Positions 26,086 through 35,417 of a stretch of DNA of 64,000 nucleotides are shown piece by piece. Numbering within the stretch: position 1 is the stretch's first letter; every line of letters begins with the position of its first letter. This DNA is from Candidatus Faecalibacterium gallistercoris (GTDB taxonomy: Bacteria; Bacillota; Clostridia; Oscillospirales; Ruminococcaceae): NCBI GenBank assembly GCA_019116585.1, contig DXBJ01000021.1:16781-80780 (forward strand), read 5' to 3'. The notes under the pieces are model-generated. The model saw only the letters and a list, made by a program, of their open reading frames with translations, had not been told where the DNA came from and made no database searches. The position numbers were made by a program, and so were the translations under genes.

Positions 26086-26234
26086 GGTGGCGTAGATAGA
26101 AGTCAGGTTATTCAATTCCGTCCGCGCCGCAAGAGGCGCAGCGCAGACGCAGCCAGGGAGATGGGCCCGGGGCGGCGGCCCTGCCGCGCAGCCGCGGAGG
26201 GGCGCACCTTTGCCCGCAGGGCGTCAAGTACCCT

Positions 26235-28631
26235 TCATTTCACGGTGGGGGCGTACCAGATGTCGCGGGCGTAATCCATCACCGAGCGGTCGGCGCTGAA
26301 GATGCCGCTGTTGGCGATGTTCTTCAGGCTCATGCGGGCCCAGCCCTCGCGGTCGGCGTACAGCCGCTGCAGGTCGGCCTGGGCGCGGCGGTAATCCTTG
26401 AAGTCGGCCATGACCATATAGGGGTCGCTGGTGAACAGGTTGGAGGTCACCTCGTGGAAGTTCTCGCCGTTCCAGCCGCGCTCCAGGAAGTTGAGCACCT
26501 CGTTGGCGATGTCGTCGCCGGTGATGAAGGAGTTGGGATGGTAGCCCACCCGCTTGAGGCTTTCCACCTCGTTGGTCAGCATGCCGAAGATGATCTCGTT
26601 CTCACGGCCGGCGGCCTCGGCGATCTCGACGTTGGCGCCGTCCAGGGTGCCCAGGGTGATGGCGCCGTTGAGCATGAACTTCATGTTGCCGGTGCCCGAA
26701 GCCTCGGTGCCGGCCAGGGAGATCTGCTCCGACACCTCGGAGGCGGGCATCAGGTGCTCGCTGAGGGAGACGCAGTACTCCTCCAGGTAGACCACACGCA
26801 GCTTCTGGTTGACGGCGGGGTCGTTGTTGATGAGGTCGCCCAGCTTGCAGATCATGCGGATCATCTGCTTGGCCATATAGTAGCCGGGGGCTGCCTTGGC
26901 GCCGAAGATATAGGTCTTGGGGATGAAGTCGGCGTTGGGGTTGGCCTTCAGGTACAGGTACTGGGCGGCGATGTTCAGCGCGTTCAGGTGCTGGCGCTTG
27001 TACTCGTGCATCCGCTTGACCTGGCAGTCGAAGATGGAGGCCGGGTCGATGACCTGGCCGGTGCTCTTGGACAGGTAGTTGGCGAACTCTTCCTTGTTGG
27101 CCAGCTTGATGCGGTTGAGCTCGTTGAGGACGGTGCGGTTGCCGGCGTAGGCGTTCAGCTTGGACAGGGCCGCGGCGTCGTGCTTGTACTCGGTGCCGAT
27201 GGTCTGGTCCAGCAGCTTGCACAGGCCGGGGTTGGCGCCCAGCAGCCAGCGGCGGTAGGCGATGCCGTTGGTCACGTTCTTGAAGGCGGCGGGCTTATAC
27301 AGGTAGTAATCGTGGAAGACGCTCTGCTTGATGATCTCGCTGTGCAGCCGGGACACGCCGTTGATGCTGTTGGCGGTGTAGGCGCAGATGTTGGCCATGC
27401 GGACCTGGTTGTCGCCCAGCAGGGCCATATAGTCGATCTTGCCCTTGTCGCCGGGGAAAGCCTTGTTCAGCTCGATGCGGCAGCGGCGGTCCATTTCGGC
27501 CACGATCTGGTAGATGCGGGGCAGGGTCATCTTGAAGATGTCCACGTTCCACTTTTCGAGGGCCTCGGCCATGACGGTGTGGTTGGTGTAGGAGAACACC
27601 TTCTGGCAGATCTCGAAGCTCTTGTCCCAGTCAAAGCCGCACTCGTCCAGCAGGATGCGCATCATCTCGGGGATGGCCAGGGTGGGGTGGGTGTCGTTGA
27701 GCTGGATGGCCACCTTGTCGGCCAGGTTCTCGAGGGTGCCGTAGGTGGACAGGTGGTTCTGGACGATGTCGCCGATCGAGGCGGCGGACAGGAAATACTG
27801 CTGGCGCAGGCGGAGGATCTTGCCCTCGACGTGGTTGTCGTTGGGGTACAGGACCTTGGAGATCAGCTCGGCCGAAGCGCTCTTGCTCATGGCGGTGCTG
27901 TAGTTGCCCAGGGAGAAGCTGGACATATCAAAGTCGGGGGCCTTGGCCTGCCACAGGCGCAGCTTGGCCACGCCGGGGCCGTCGTAGCCCTGCACGTACA
28001 TATCGGAGGGGACGGCCATGACGCTGTTATAGTTCAGGTGCTGCACATAGTGGAAGCCGTGGTCCCAGTTCTCGCGGATCTCGCCGTCGAAGCGGACCTC
28101 GATGGCCTGCTCGGGGTGGCTCTTGAGCCAGACCTGGCCGCCGGGCAGCCAGTTGTCGGCGCGCTCCTGCTGCCAGCCGTCCACGATCTTCTGCTTGAAG
28201 ATGCCGTACTCGTACAGGATCGAGTAGCCGGTGCCGCCGATGCAGGTGGTGGCCATGCCGTCCAGGTAGCAGGCGGCCAGGCGGCCCAGGCCGCCGTTGC
28301 CCAGGCCGGCGTCGGGCTCTTCTTCATAAATGGTGTCCACGTTGATGTCGGCGGCGGCCAGGGCGGCCTTGCAGACCTGGTCCAGGCCCAGGTTCAGCAG
28401 GCTGACCTTCAGGCTGCGGCCCATCAGGAACTCCATGCACAGGTAGTAGACCTGCTTGGAGCCGGTGCCGATGACCTTGGACTGGAACTTTTTGTAGTTG
28501 TCGCTCATCATCTGCCGGCAGATCAGGGCCAGGGCGCGGTAGATCTGCTGGTTGGAGGCAACCGACAGATCCACGCCGTACTCGCTGGTCAGCTTGTTCT
28601 GCAGAAGGGTCGAGAATTCTTTCGTCGTCAT
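26235..28631 (-). CDS. glgP: Glycogen/maltodextrin phosphorylase
   Basis: A 798-residue GT35 phosphorylase that releases glucose-1-phosphate from alpha-1,4-glucans. The family landmarks are EEEPDAGLGNGGLGRLAACY, LNDTHPTLAIPEMMR, VKRMHEYKRQHLN, and the PLP site EASGTGNMKFMLNGA with its lysine, followed by TLGTLDGANVEI. Length and order match bacterial GlgP. There is no N-terminal regulatory extension like that of animal enzymes. Its promoter is at 28784-28812. It is linked to the GH13 enzyme downstream, which would trim branches or dextrins. Confidence 0.97.
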   Translation of the reverse strand: MTTKEFSTLLQNKLTSEYGVDLSVASNQQIYRALALICRQMMSDNYKKFQSKVIGTGSKQVYYLCMEFLMGRSLKVSLLNLGLDQVCKAALAAADINVDTIYEEEPDAGLGNGGLGRLAACYLDGMATTCIGGTGYSILYEYGIFKQKIVDGWQQERADNWLPGGQVWLKSHPEQAIEVRFDGEIRENWDHGFHYVQHLNYNSVMAVPSDMYVQGYDGPGVAKLRLWQAKAPDFDMSSFSLGNYSTAMSKSASAELISKVLYPNDNHVEGKILRLRQQYFLSAASIGDIVQNHLSTYGTLENLADKVAIQLNDTHPTLAIPEMMRILLDECGFDWDKSFEICQKVFSYTNHTVMAEALEKWNVDIFKMTLPRIYQIVAEMDRRCRIELNKAFPGDKGKIDYMALLGDNQVRMANICAYTANSINGVSRLHSEIIKQSVFHDYYLYKPAAFKNVTNGIAYRRWLLGANPGLCKLLDQTIGTEYKHDAAALSKLNAYAGNRTVLNELNRIKLANKEEFANYLSKSTGQVIDPASIFDCQVKRMHEYKRQHLNALNIAAQYLYLKANPNADFIPKTYIFGAKAAPGYYMAKQMIRMICKLGDLINNDPAVNQKLRVVYLEEYCVSLSEHLMPASEVSEQISLAGTEASGTGNMKFMLNGAITLGTLDGANVEIAEAAGRENEIIFGMLTNEVESLKRVGYHPNSFITGDDIANEVLNFLERGWNGENFHEVTSNLFTSDPYMVMADFKDYRRAQADLQRLYADREGWARMSLKNIANSGIFSADRSVMDYARDIWYAPTVK

Positions 28632-28783
28632 AGGTGTAATCTCCTGTCAATATGGGGACCGCAGCAGGTGGGATGGATGGGGCGGGCCTGTGGCCCTGCA
28701 CCGGCTGTACGCCCTAGTAAAGAACAGCGGAAATGGGACGGTAATTCCGCGCGCCGCGCCCGCGTTCATAACACAACGCCTTT

Positions 28784-28812
28784 ATTATAATCGCTTCCCG
28801 GGGCGAATGCAA
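28784..28812 (-). promoter_or_regulatory. Promoter of glgP
   Basis: Minus strand: -35 TTGCAT (28807-28812), 17-base spacer, -10 TATAAT (28784-28789). The leader to the ATG at 28631 is about 150 bases. Confidence 0.75.
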
Positions 28813-28916
28813 GGCAAAGTCGTATTTTTTCCGTATCCTCTATATTTTCGGGCTGAACTTTGTGCTGAAAATACAGAAATTTTCATTTTGCTCTTTCTCT
28901 CAGGGCCCGATTATAT

Positions 28917-29061
28917 TATAATAGGGTCAAACAAGTCAGGCCCCGCCGCCCTGCGGCAGGCCCCCAAAAGGGGAAACTCGGGGAGTAATGGCGGGAGAAA
29001 CTCCCGCAGTCCTGCCTTGTATAGACAAGAGGGCGGGCGCGGGCCGGAAAGCGAGGCTGCT
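28917..29061 (+). promoter_or_regulatory. zapA promoter and GC-rich structured leader
   Basis: A -10 TATAAT stands at 28917-28922 (weak -35 TTTCTC at 28894-28899). The following leader of about 130 bases has several stable hairpins: CCCC-AAAA-GGGG, GCGGGAG-AAA-CTCCCGC, and a longer one built on CCTGCCTTGT and ACAAGAGGGCGGG. I could not match it to a known riboswitch. The gap 28632-28916 otherwise holds the glgP promoter. Confidence 0.5.
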
Positions 29062-29463
29062 ATGGTAAACAAAGTGCGGGTGAACATCGCGGGGGCGCAG
29101 TATGCCTTCGCCACCACCGATTCGGAAAAATACATCACCTCCCTGGCCGACAAACTGGACCGGGACATCACCAAGCTGATGGAAGCAAACCCCAGCCTGC
29201 CGGTGACCAAGGCGGCGGTGTTCTGCGCCATGGACTACCTGGACGAATACCAGAAGAGCACCGGCAGCGCCGAGAACATGCGCGGCCAGATCCAGGACTA
29301 CATCGCCGACGCGGCCCGGGCCCGCACCGCGGAGGACAAGCTGCGGGCCGAGAACGAGGCCCTGCGCCGGGAGGCCGCCGCCCTGCGGGAGCAGCTGGAC
29401 CGGCTGCGCCGCCATCAGGAAAAAGAAAAGGAAAAGCCCGCCCAGGACGCCGCCAACGGCTGA
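29062..29463 (+). CDS. zapA: Cell division protein ZapA
   Basis: A 133-residue FtsZ-ring-associated protein that bundles FtsZ at mid-cell. The N-terminal globular part matches ZapA (VRVNIAGAQYAFATTDSEKYI ending in LADKLDRDI), with the AVFCAMDYLDEY helix. The C-terminal half is a long charged coiled coil (RAENEALRREAAALREQLDR), longer than in many ZapA proteins, ending in a Lys/Glu-rich tail. The RBS is weak. It is followed after 27 bases by the U32 peptidase gene and then dut and maf, forming a probable operon. Confidence 0.9.
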   Translation: MVNKVRVNIAGAQYAFATTDSEKYITSLADKLDRDITKLMEANPSLPVTKAAVFCAMDYLDEYQKSTGSAENMRGQIQDYIADAARARTAEDKLRAENEALRREAAALREQLDRLRRHQEKEKEKPAQDAANG

Positions 29464-29490
29464 GCCCGGGCGGCAGATAAGGGAGCATAC

Positions 29491-31560
29491 ATGACACAGA
29501 TCGAGATCCTTGCCCCGGTGGGCAGTGAAGAGATGCTCCGCGCGGCGGTGTACAGCGGCGCGGATGCGGTCTATCTGGGCTTTGCGGGGTTCAACGCCCG
29601 CAGCGGCGCAGGCAATTTTGACGCGGCCAGCCTGTGCGGGGCGGTCCGCTTCTGCCATGGGCGGGGGGTGCGGGTCCACGTGGCCATGAACACCACCGTC
29701 TACGCCGGCGAGCTGGAGGCCCTGGCCGCCGCGGTGCGGGCGGTGGCGGCCAGCGGGGCCGATGCGGTCATCTGCCAGGACATGGCGACGGCCGACCTGT
29801 GCCGCCGCATCGCGCCTGAGCTGCCCCGCCACGCCTCCACCCAGATGAGCGTCCATACCCTGGAAGGCGCGCTGGAAATGGCGGAGCTGGGCTTTGCCCG
29901 GGTGATCCTGGCGCGGGAGCTGAGCCTGGCCGAGATCGAGACGATCGCCAGGGGCTGCGGCATCGAGACCGAGTGCTTCGTCCACGGGGCCCTGTGCATG
30001 AGCATGAGCGGCCAGTGTTATATGTCGGCCTTTTTGGGCGGGCGCAGCGGCAACCGGGGCTCCTGCGCGGGGCCCTGCCGCCTGCCGTTCGACGCCGCCC
30101 CCCTGCCCGAAGGCCGCCCCGGCAAGGCCCACCACCTGTCCCTCAAGGACAACTCGGTCATTGACCAGCTGGACAAGCTGCAGGCCGTCGGGGTGGCCTC
30201 GGCCAAGATCGAGGGCCGGCTGCGCACCCCCGAATATGTGGCGGCGGCGGTGGACGCCTGCCTGGCCGGCCGGGAGGGCCGGGCCTACGACCGGGCGGTG
30301 CTGCAAAACGCCTTCAGCCGCTCGGGGTTCACCTCGGGCTACCTGGACGGCAGGATCGACGGCTCGATGTTCGGCACCCGCACCGAGGCCGACGCCGCCG
30401 AGACCCGGCGCACCCTGCCGGCCCTGCGGGAGCTGTACCGGCGGGAGCGGCCCCGGGTGCCGGTGGACCTGAAACTGGAAGTGGAGGCGGAGGGCGAAAA
30501 GCTGACCGCCGCCGACCGGGAGGGGAACCGGGCCATCGTCTACGGCGAGACGGCGCCCCAGCCCGCCCTCACCGACCCCGCCGCCGCCCTGCGCCGCAGC
30601 CTGGGCAAGACGGGAGGCACCCCCTTTGCCCCGGGGGAGATCGAGATTGACATGAAGGGCGGGCCCTGGTACCTGCCGGGCAGCGCCGTCAACGAGCTGC
30701 GCCGCCAGGCGCTGGAAGCCCTTCTCCAAAAGCGGGAGACCCTGCGCCCCTGGCCGGTCCGGCCGGCGGAGCTGCCGCCCCTGGCCCGGCGGTCCGCGCC
30801 GGCCCGTCCGGCCCTCTGGGCCCGGTTCCAGCGCTGGGAACAGGCGCCCGAAGAGGCCCTGGCCGGGGTGGAAAAGCTGATCCTGCCCCTGGCCGAGGCG
30901 GACCGCGTGCCCCAGCCCTGGCGGTCCCGGACCATCCTGGAGCTGCCCCGGGCCATGTTCGGGGGGATGGAGGCGGACACCATCCGCCGGGTGGAGGCCG
31001 CCCGCGGGCAGGGCTTTGCGGGCTTTGAGGCCAACAACATCGCCCATCTGCGCATCGGCCGGGGGCTGCCCCTCGCCGGGGGCATCGGCCTGAACCTGAC
31101 CAACCCCCTGGCCGCCCAGGTCTATGCGGAGCTGGGGCTTTCGGCCCTGCTGGTCCTGCCCGAGGTGCAGGCGGGGGAGATGGCTTTCATCGCGCCGGTC
31201 CGGGAGGGCCGGCCCGTGCCCACCGGGGCCCTGATCTACGGCCATATGCCTCTGATGCTGACCCGGGCCTGCCCCCTGCACAACCTCCACGACTGCGCCC
31301 ACTGCAGCCGGGAAGGGGAGCTCACCGACCGCAAGGCCAAAAAGTTCCCGGTGCGGTGCGGGGGCGGGGTGCGCACCATCTACAACCCCGTGCCCCTCTA
31401 CATGGGCGACAAGCCCGGGGCCCTGCCGGTGGACTACGGGGTGGCCTACTTCACCCTGGAAAGCCGGGAGGAGGCCGCCGCCGTCCTGGGCCGGATCGCC
31501 CGGGGCGAGCCCTTTGAAGGGGACTTCACCCGGGGGCTCTATTATAAAGGTACCCTGTGA
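29491..31560 (+). CDS. Peptidase U32 family protein (RlhA/collagenase-like)
   Basis: A 689-residue protein of the U32 family. Members annotated as peptidases are now linked to RNA hydroxylation (RlhA on 23S rRNA, TrhP on tRNA) with an Fe-S cluster and prephenate. The core signature is ECFVHGALCMSMSGQCYMS, with three cysteines, followed by the GNRGSCAGPCR stretch. The C-terminal 300 residues form the DUF3656 part, with further cysteines (CPLHNLHDCAHC). ATG follows GGGAG. Its length is that of the long two-domain form. I favour an RNA-modification role over proteolysis; the substrate is unproven. Confidence 0.9.
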   Translation: MTQIEILAPVGSEEMLRAAVYSGADAVYLGFAGFNARSGAGNFDAASLCGAVRFCHGRGVRVHVAMNTTVYAGELEALAAAVRAVAASGADAVICQDMATADLCRRIAPELPRHASTQMSVHTLEGALEMAELGFARVILARELSLAEIETIARGCGIETECFVHGALCMSMSGQCYMSAFLGGRSGNRGSCAGPCRLPFDAAPLPEGRPGKAHHLSLKDNSVIDQLDKLQAVGVASAKIEGRLRTPEYVAAAVDACLAGREGRAYDRAVLQNAFSRSGFTSGYLDGRIDGSMFGTRTEADAAETRRTLPALRELYRRERPRVPVDLKLEVEAEGEKLTAADREGNRAIVYGETAPQPALTDPAAALRRSLGKTGGTPFAPGEIEIDMKGGPWYLPGSAVNELRRQALEALLQKRETLRPWPVRPAELPPLARRSAPARPALWARFQRWEQAPEEALAGVEKLILPLAEADRVPQPWRSRTILELPRAMFGGMEADTIRRVEAARGQGFAGFEANNIAHLRIGRGLPLAGGIGLNLTNPLAAQVYAELGLSALLVLPEVQAGEMAFIAPVREGRPVPTGALIYGHMPLMLTRACPLHNLHDCAHCSREGELTDRKAKKFPVRCGGGVRTIYNPVPLYMGDKPGALPVDYGVAYFTLESREEAAAVLGRIARGEPFEGDFTRGLYYKGTL

Positions 31561-31610
31561 CCCCCTCTGGACCGGGCAGGGACAGAAAAATTGGAAAAGG
31601 AATGGATACC

Positions 31611-32057
31611 ATGCAGCAAGTCACTGTAAAATATAAAGTATTGGACCCGCGGGCCCAGGCGCCCGCCTACGCCACCGCCGGGGCCGCCGCCGCCGACCTG
31701 TGCGCCCTGCTGGACGCCCCCCTGACCCTGGCCCCCATGGAGCGGGCCCTGATCCCCACCGGCCTTGCCATCGAGCTGCCCGGCGCCGGGACGGTGGCCC
31801 TGGTGTACGCCCGCAGCGGCCTGGCCATCAAGCACGGCCTGTGCATGGCCAACGGGGTGGGGGTCATCGACAGCGACTACCGGGGCGAGCTGCGGGTGCC
31901 CATGGTGAACCTGGGCGCCCAGCCCTACACCATCCAGCCCGGCGAGCGGGTGGCCCAGCTGTGCATCGCGCCGGTGTATACCGCGGCTTTCGTCCCCGCC
32001 GGCGCCCTCAGCGGCACCGCCCGGGGCGAGGGGGGCTTCGGCTCCACCGGCAAGTGA
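31611..32057 (+). CDS. dut: dUTP diphosphatase
   Basis: A 148-residue trimeric dUTPase that splits dUTP to dUMP and keeps uracil out of DNA. The five motifs are visible: AGAAAADLCA (1), ARSGLAIKHG (3), GVIDSDYRGEL (3), GERVAQL (4) and RGEGGFGSTGK (5). ATG 31611 has AAAGGA 9 bases upstream; an earlier in-frame ATG at 31602 abuts that RBS. It lies between the U32 gene and maf in one operon. The gene is complete, including the P-loop-like C-terminal arm. Confidence 0.95.
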   Translation: MQQVTVKYKVLDPRAQAPAYATAGAAAADLCALLDAPLTLAPMERALIPTGLAIELPGAGTVALVYARSGLAIKHGLCMANGVGVIDSDYRGELRVPMVNLGAQPYTIQPGERVAQLCIAPVYTAAFVPAGALSGTARGEGGFGSTGK

Positions 32058-32072
32058 AGGGAGGGGCCGCAG

Positions 32073-32639
32073 ATGAAGCTGATCCTGGCCTCCGGCAGCC
32101 CCCGCCGCAGGGAGCTGCTGAGCTTGTACACCCGCGACTTTGAGGTCTGCGCGAGCGATTTTGACGAGGGTTCGGTCCAGGCGGCCAGCCCTGCCGCCCT
32201 GGCCGGGGCCCTGGCCCGGGGCAAGTGCCTGGCGGTGTCCGCCCTCCGGCCCGGGCGCCTGGTGGTGGGCAGCGACACGGTGGTGGAGCTGGACGGCGAA
32301 GTGTTCGGCAAACCAAAGGACGCCGCCGACGCCCGGCGGATGCTCCGGGCCCTGTCGGGCCGGACCCACCAGGTCCACACCGGGGTCTGCGTGTCGGACG
32401 GGGTGCGGACCGAGAGCTTTGTGGACACCTGCCGGGTGACCTTTTTCCCCATCCCGGAGGAGGAGCTGGAACGCTGCATCGCCAGCGGCGAGCCCTTCGA
32501 CAAGGCGGGGGCCTACGCCATCCAGGGGCAGGCGGCCCTCTGGCTGGACCGGCTGGAAGGGGACTACTACACCATCATGGGGCTGCCGGTGAGCCGGACG
32601 GCCCGCCTGCTGGACCGCTTCGACCTTGAGAAAAGATGA
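32073..32639 (+). CDS. maf: Maf-family nucleoside triphosphate pyrophosphatase
   Basis: A 188-residue house-cleaning enzyme that hydrolyses dTTP/UTP or modified nucleotides and can slow division. It opens LILASGSPRRRELLSL, the Maf signature, with GSDTVVELDGEVFGKPKD, the SGRTHQVHTGV loop and KAGAYAIQGQ following. It lies 15 bases after dut and just before the mreB promoter, the classical maf-mreB arrangement in Firmicutes. GGGAGGGG is a good RBS. Confidence 0.95.
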   Translation: MKLILASGSPRRRELLSLYTRDFEVCASDFDEGSVQAASPAALAGALARGKCLAVSALRPGRLVVGSDTVVELDGEVFGKPKDAADARRMLRALSGRTHQVHTGVCVSDGVRTESFVDTCRVTFFPIPEEELERCIASGEPFDKAGAYAIQGQAALWLDRLEGDYYTIMGLPVSRTARLLDRFDLEKR

Positions 32640-32665
32640 AAAAACGGAAAAAACCGCCAAAGCAC

Positions 32666-32694
32666 TTGTGAAAAGGGCGCTTTGTGACTATAAT
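32666..32694 (+). promoter_or_regulatory. Promoter of mreB
   Basis: -35 TTGTGA (32666-32671), 17-base spacer, -10 TATAAT (32689-32694). The leader of about 160 bases contains the hairpin GGGGAGCGTTCCCC. Confidence 0.75.
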
Positions 32695-32860
32695 AAGGAG
32701 AGGACTGGCCTGCGCCCGGCCGGGTGCGGGCGGCCTGACCATCGAGGGATCTTGGAGGGGAGCGTTCCCCTTCTGTTTTGGATAACGGCAGGCAGGGCAG
32801 GACCCCCGGCCTGCGCGGTGCAATGAGTGGCAACTGGAGAGCAAAGGAGTAAGCTGCGCT

Positions 32861-33883
32861 ATGAGTTTTCTGTCAAAGGACATTGGGATCGACCTGGGTA
32901 CCGCCAATACCCTGGTGTACATGAAGGGCAAGGGCATCATCATGCGGGAGCCGTCGGTGGTGGCGGTGGACACCCGCAACGACGAGGTGCGCTGCGTGGG
33001 CGCCGAGGCCAAGGCGGTGATCGGCCGCACCCCCGGCAGCATCGTGGCGGTGCGCCCCCTGAAGGACGGCGTCATCGCGGATTTTGACATCACCGCCAAC
33101 ATGCTGGAGAACTTTTTGAAAAAAGCCTGCGGCAACAGCCTGTTCGCCCGGCCCCGGGTGGTCATCTGCATCCCCTCGGGCGTCACCGAGGTGGAGCGCC
33201 GGGCCGTCCGCGAAGCCACCCTCAAGGCCGGCGCCCGCCAGGTGTCGGTGATCGAGGAGCCCATGGCCGCCGCCATCGGCGCGGGCCTGCCCATCAGCGA
33301 GCCCACCGGCAGCATGATCGTGGACATCGGCGGCGGCACCGCCGAGATCGCCGTCATCTCCCTGGGGGGCATCGTGGCCTCCCGCAGCGTCCGCATGGCC
33401 GGCGATATGTTCGACCAGGCCATCATCGCCTTCATCAAGCGCAAGTATAACCTCCTGATCGGCGAGCGCACCGCCGAACAGATCAAGATCGACATCGGCT
33501 CGGCCTACAAGCTGGAAGAAGAGATGACCATGGAGATCAAGGGCCGCAACCTGGTGGACGGCCTGCCCAAGAACATCGTGGTCCACTCGGAGGATGTCCG
33601 GGAGGCTTTGCTGGAGTGCCTGGTCAAGATCACCGACGCCATCAAGGAGACGCTGGAGCGCACCCCGCCCGAGCTGAGCGCCGACATCATCGACCGGGGC
33701 ATCACCCTGACCGGCGGCGGCGCCCTGCTGCGGGGCCTGGATAAGCTGATCCAGAGCGAGACCGGCATCGACGTCCATGTGGCCGAGGACCCCCTGGACT
33801 GTGTGGCCACCGGCGCCGGCGCGGTGCTGGACCATGTGGACGTGCTGCACGACGTGCTGGACACCGACGGGGACCACATGTAA
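32861..33883 (+). CDS. mreB: Rod-shape-determining actin homologue MreB
   Basis: A 340-residue bacterial actin that positions lateral wall synthesis at the membrane. It has [17 protein letters not shown] (phosphate 1), the [17 protein letters not shown] stretch, [14 protein letters not shown] (phosphate 2) and [12 protein letters not shown] (adenosine). RBS AAAGGAG lies 10 bases before ATG. It is separated from mreC by a terminator-like hairpin, so mreB can be made in excess over MreCD. Confidence 0.97.
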   Translation: MSFLSKDIGIDLGTANTLVYMKGKGIIMREPSVVAVDTRNDEVRCVGAEAKAVIGRTPGSIVAVRPLKDGVIADFDITANMLENFLKKACGNSLFARPRVVICIPSGVTEVERRAVREATLKAGARQVSVIEEPMAAAIGAGLPISEPTGSMIVDIGGGTAEIAVISLGGIVASRSVRMAGDMFDQAIIAFIKRKYNLLIGERTAEQIKIDIGSAYKLEEEMTMEIKGRNLVDGLPKNIVVHSEDVREALLECLVKITDAIKETLERTPPELSADIIDRGITLTGGGALLRGLDKLIQSETGIDVHVAEDPLDCVATGAGAVLDHVDVLHDVLDTDGDHM

Positions 33884-33935
33884 AAGCGGGCCTGCGGCGC
33901 ATATCCCAAAGCCGCCGGCATAACCTGAGAACAGA

Positions 33936-33968
33936 AGCGCGGATGGCTCCGGCTGTCCGCGCTTTTTC
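33936..33968 (+). terminator. Terminator/attenuator between mreB and mreC
   Basis: AGCGCGGA pairs with TCCGCGCT around TGGCTCCGGCTG, followed by TTTTTCG. mreC begins 37 bases later without an obvious new promoter, so readthrough is probable. Confidence 0.7.
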
Positions 33969-34004
33969 GACCCGGTGCTTTTCATCCAGTGGAGGAGAAC
34001 GGCC

Positions 34005-34835
34005 GTGAAAGACTTTTTTGAGACCTGGAAATTCAGGATCCTGATCGCGGTGGCGGTCTTTCTTGCAGGGCTGCTGCTGTATGCCGCGGCCAACGGCCGC
34101 CTGACCGCAGCCCCCCAGGAGCTGCTGAGCGTGGCGGCGGCCCCTTTCCAGAAAGCGGCCGCCTGGGTGGCCGGGGGGGTGTCCTCGGTCTGGGACAAGT
34201 ACACCAGCATCGACGAGACCATGGCGGAAAACGAGGCCCTGCGGGCTGAAAACGCCGAGCTGCGCCGCCAGCTGGCCGACTACGACCAGCTCAAGGCGGA
34301 AAACGAGGCGTTCCGCAACCTGGCCGGCATCCAGGAGGACCACCCCGAGATGAGCTTCGTCTCGGCCTTTGTCATCGGGCGGGACGCCATGGACGCCTTC
34401 GGGGGCTTTACGCTGGACCAGGGCACCGTCCACGGGGTGGAGCGGGGGGACACCGTCATCGACGACGAGGGCCGCCTGCTGGGCACCGTGATTGAGGCGG
34501 GGCTGACCAGCTGCCGGGTGCTGACCATCCTGCACCCCAGCTTCAACGCGGCGGGGGTGGTGTCCCGCACCTGGGACAACGGCATCATCACCGGCGACGC
34601 CGCCTACGCCGCCCAGGGCCAGTGCGTGTTCACCGACCTGTCCCGCGAGTCGATGGCCTCGGTGGGGGATGAGATCATCACCACCGGGCTGGGGGGCGTC
34701 TACCCGCCCGACATCCTGGTGGGGCGGATCGTCAGCATCGAGCCGGAGGCCAGCGGTACGTCGGTGGTGGCGGTGATCCAGCCCGACGCGGACGTGCTGG
34801 GGGTCAAACAGGCATTCATCATCACAGAGTATTGA
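34005..34835 (+). CDS. mreC: Rod-shape-determining protein MreC
   Basis: A 276-residue protein that links MreB to the elongation synthases outside the membrane. After a short cytoplasmic start it has one membrane segment (FRILIAVAVFLAGLLLYAA), then a coiled coil (MAENEALRAENAELRRQLAD) and the beta-rich MreC domain (VIGRDAMDAFGGFTLDQGT onward, ILHPSFNAAGVV). The GTG start at 34005, with GGAGGAG 7 bases upstream, is preferred over a frame start at 33975 without RBS. It is 13 bases upstream of mreD. Confidence 0.94.
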   Translation: MKDFFETWKFRILIAVAVFLAGLLLYAAANGRLTAAPQELLSVAAAPFQKAAAWVAGGVSSVWDKYTSIDETMAENEALRAENAELRRQLADYDQLKAENEAFRNLAGIQEDHPEMSFVSAFVIGRDAMDAFGGFTLDQGTVHGVERGDTVIDDEGRLLGTVIEAGLTSCRVLTILHPSFNAAGVVSRTWDNGIITGDAAYAAQGQCVFTDLSRESMASVGDEIITTGLGGVYPPDILVGRIVSIEPEASGTSVVAVIQPDADVLGVKQAFIITEY

Positions 34836-34848
34836 AGGCAGGTCTTGT

Positions 34849-35382
34849 ATGGAGTCGCGCCGTAAACGCAGGCGGTCCCAGCTGTATAAATGGGGCCTGT
34901 ATGTTTTGTTGCTGCTGGCCTGCACCGTGCTGCAGACCATCCCGGGTTTCCTGCACATCGGGCAGGCAAAGCCGGTGTTTCTGCTGCCCCTGGCCCTGGC
35001 GGTGTCCATCTGGGAGGACGAGTTCTCGGGCGCTTTGTTCGGGGCGGCCTGCGGCCTGATGTGGGACTACACCGCCGGCCGCACCGCCGGCCTGCTGGCC
35101 CTCACCGTCATGGGGCTGTGCTTCGCGGTGTCGGTGGCCAGCCAGCTCTATCTCAAGCTGAACACCCTCAACTTTGCCCTCCTCGCCGCCGGGGCGGTGT
35201 GGCTGGTGCTGTCGGGGGACTTCCTGTTTTATTACGCCATGCCGGGCTACAGCGGGATGCTGGGGCGGTATGTGGGCTACATCCCCCTCACCGTCCTGAT
35301 GAGCGCGCTGCTGGCCGCCCCCCTCTACCGGGCGGTGGGCTGGATCAGCGCGGCGTTCCGGATCGACAACGGCGTGATCTAG
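34849..35382 (+). CDS. mreD: Rod-shape-determining protein MreD
   Basis: A 177-residue membrane protein of the elongasome with about five hydrophobic segments. After a very basic start (MESRRKRRR) come LYVLLLLACTVLQTIP and the PVFLLPLALAVSIWEDEFSG stretch, typical for Clostridial MreD. The GLMWDYTAGRTAGLLAL loop is a family feature. It lies between mreC and the PBP2 gene, in the expected order. No catalytic role is known; it supports MreC. Confidence 0.9.
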   Translation: MESRRKRRRSQLYKWGLYVLLLLACTVLQTIPGFLHIGQAKPVFLLPLALAVSIWEDEFSGALFGAACGLMWDYTAGRTAGLLALTVMGLCFAVSVASQLYLKLNTLNFALLAAGAVWLVLSGDFLFYYAMPGYSGMLGRYVGYIPLTVLMSALLAAPLYRAVGWISAAFRIDNGVI

Positions 35383-35417
35383 CGCCCGGACCGCACGGCC
35401 CGGACGCTGCATTTTGA

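Noticed and set aside
29491..31560. Collagenase or secreted protease
   Set aside because: No signal peptide; the cysteine pattern fits the RNA-hydroxylation branch of U32 proteins better.
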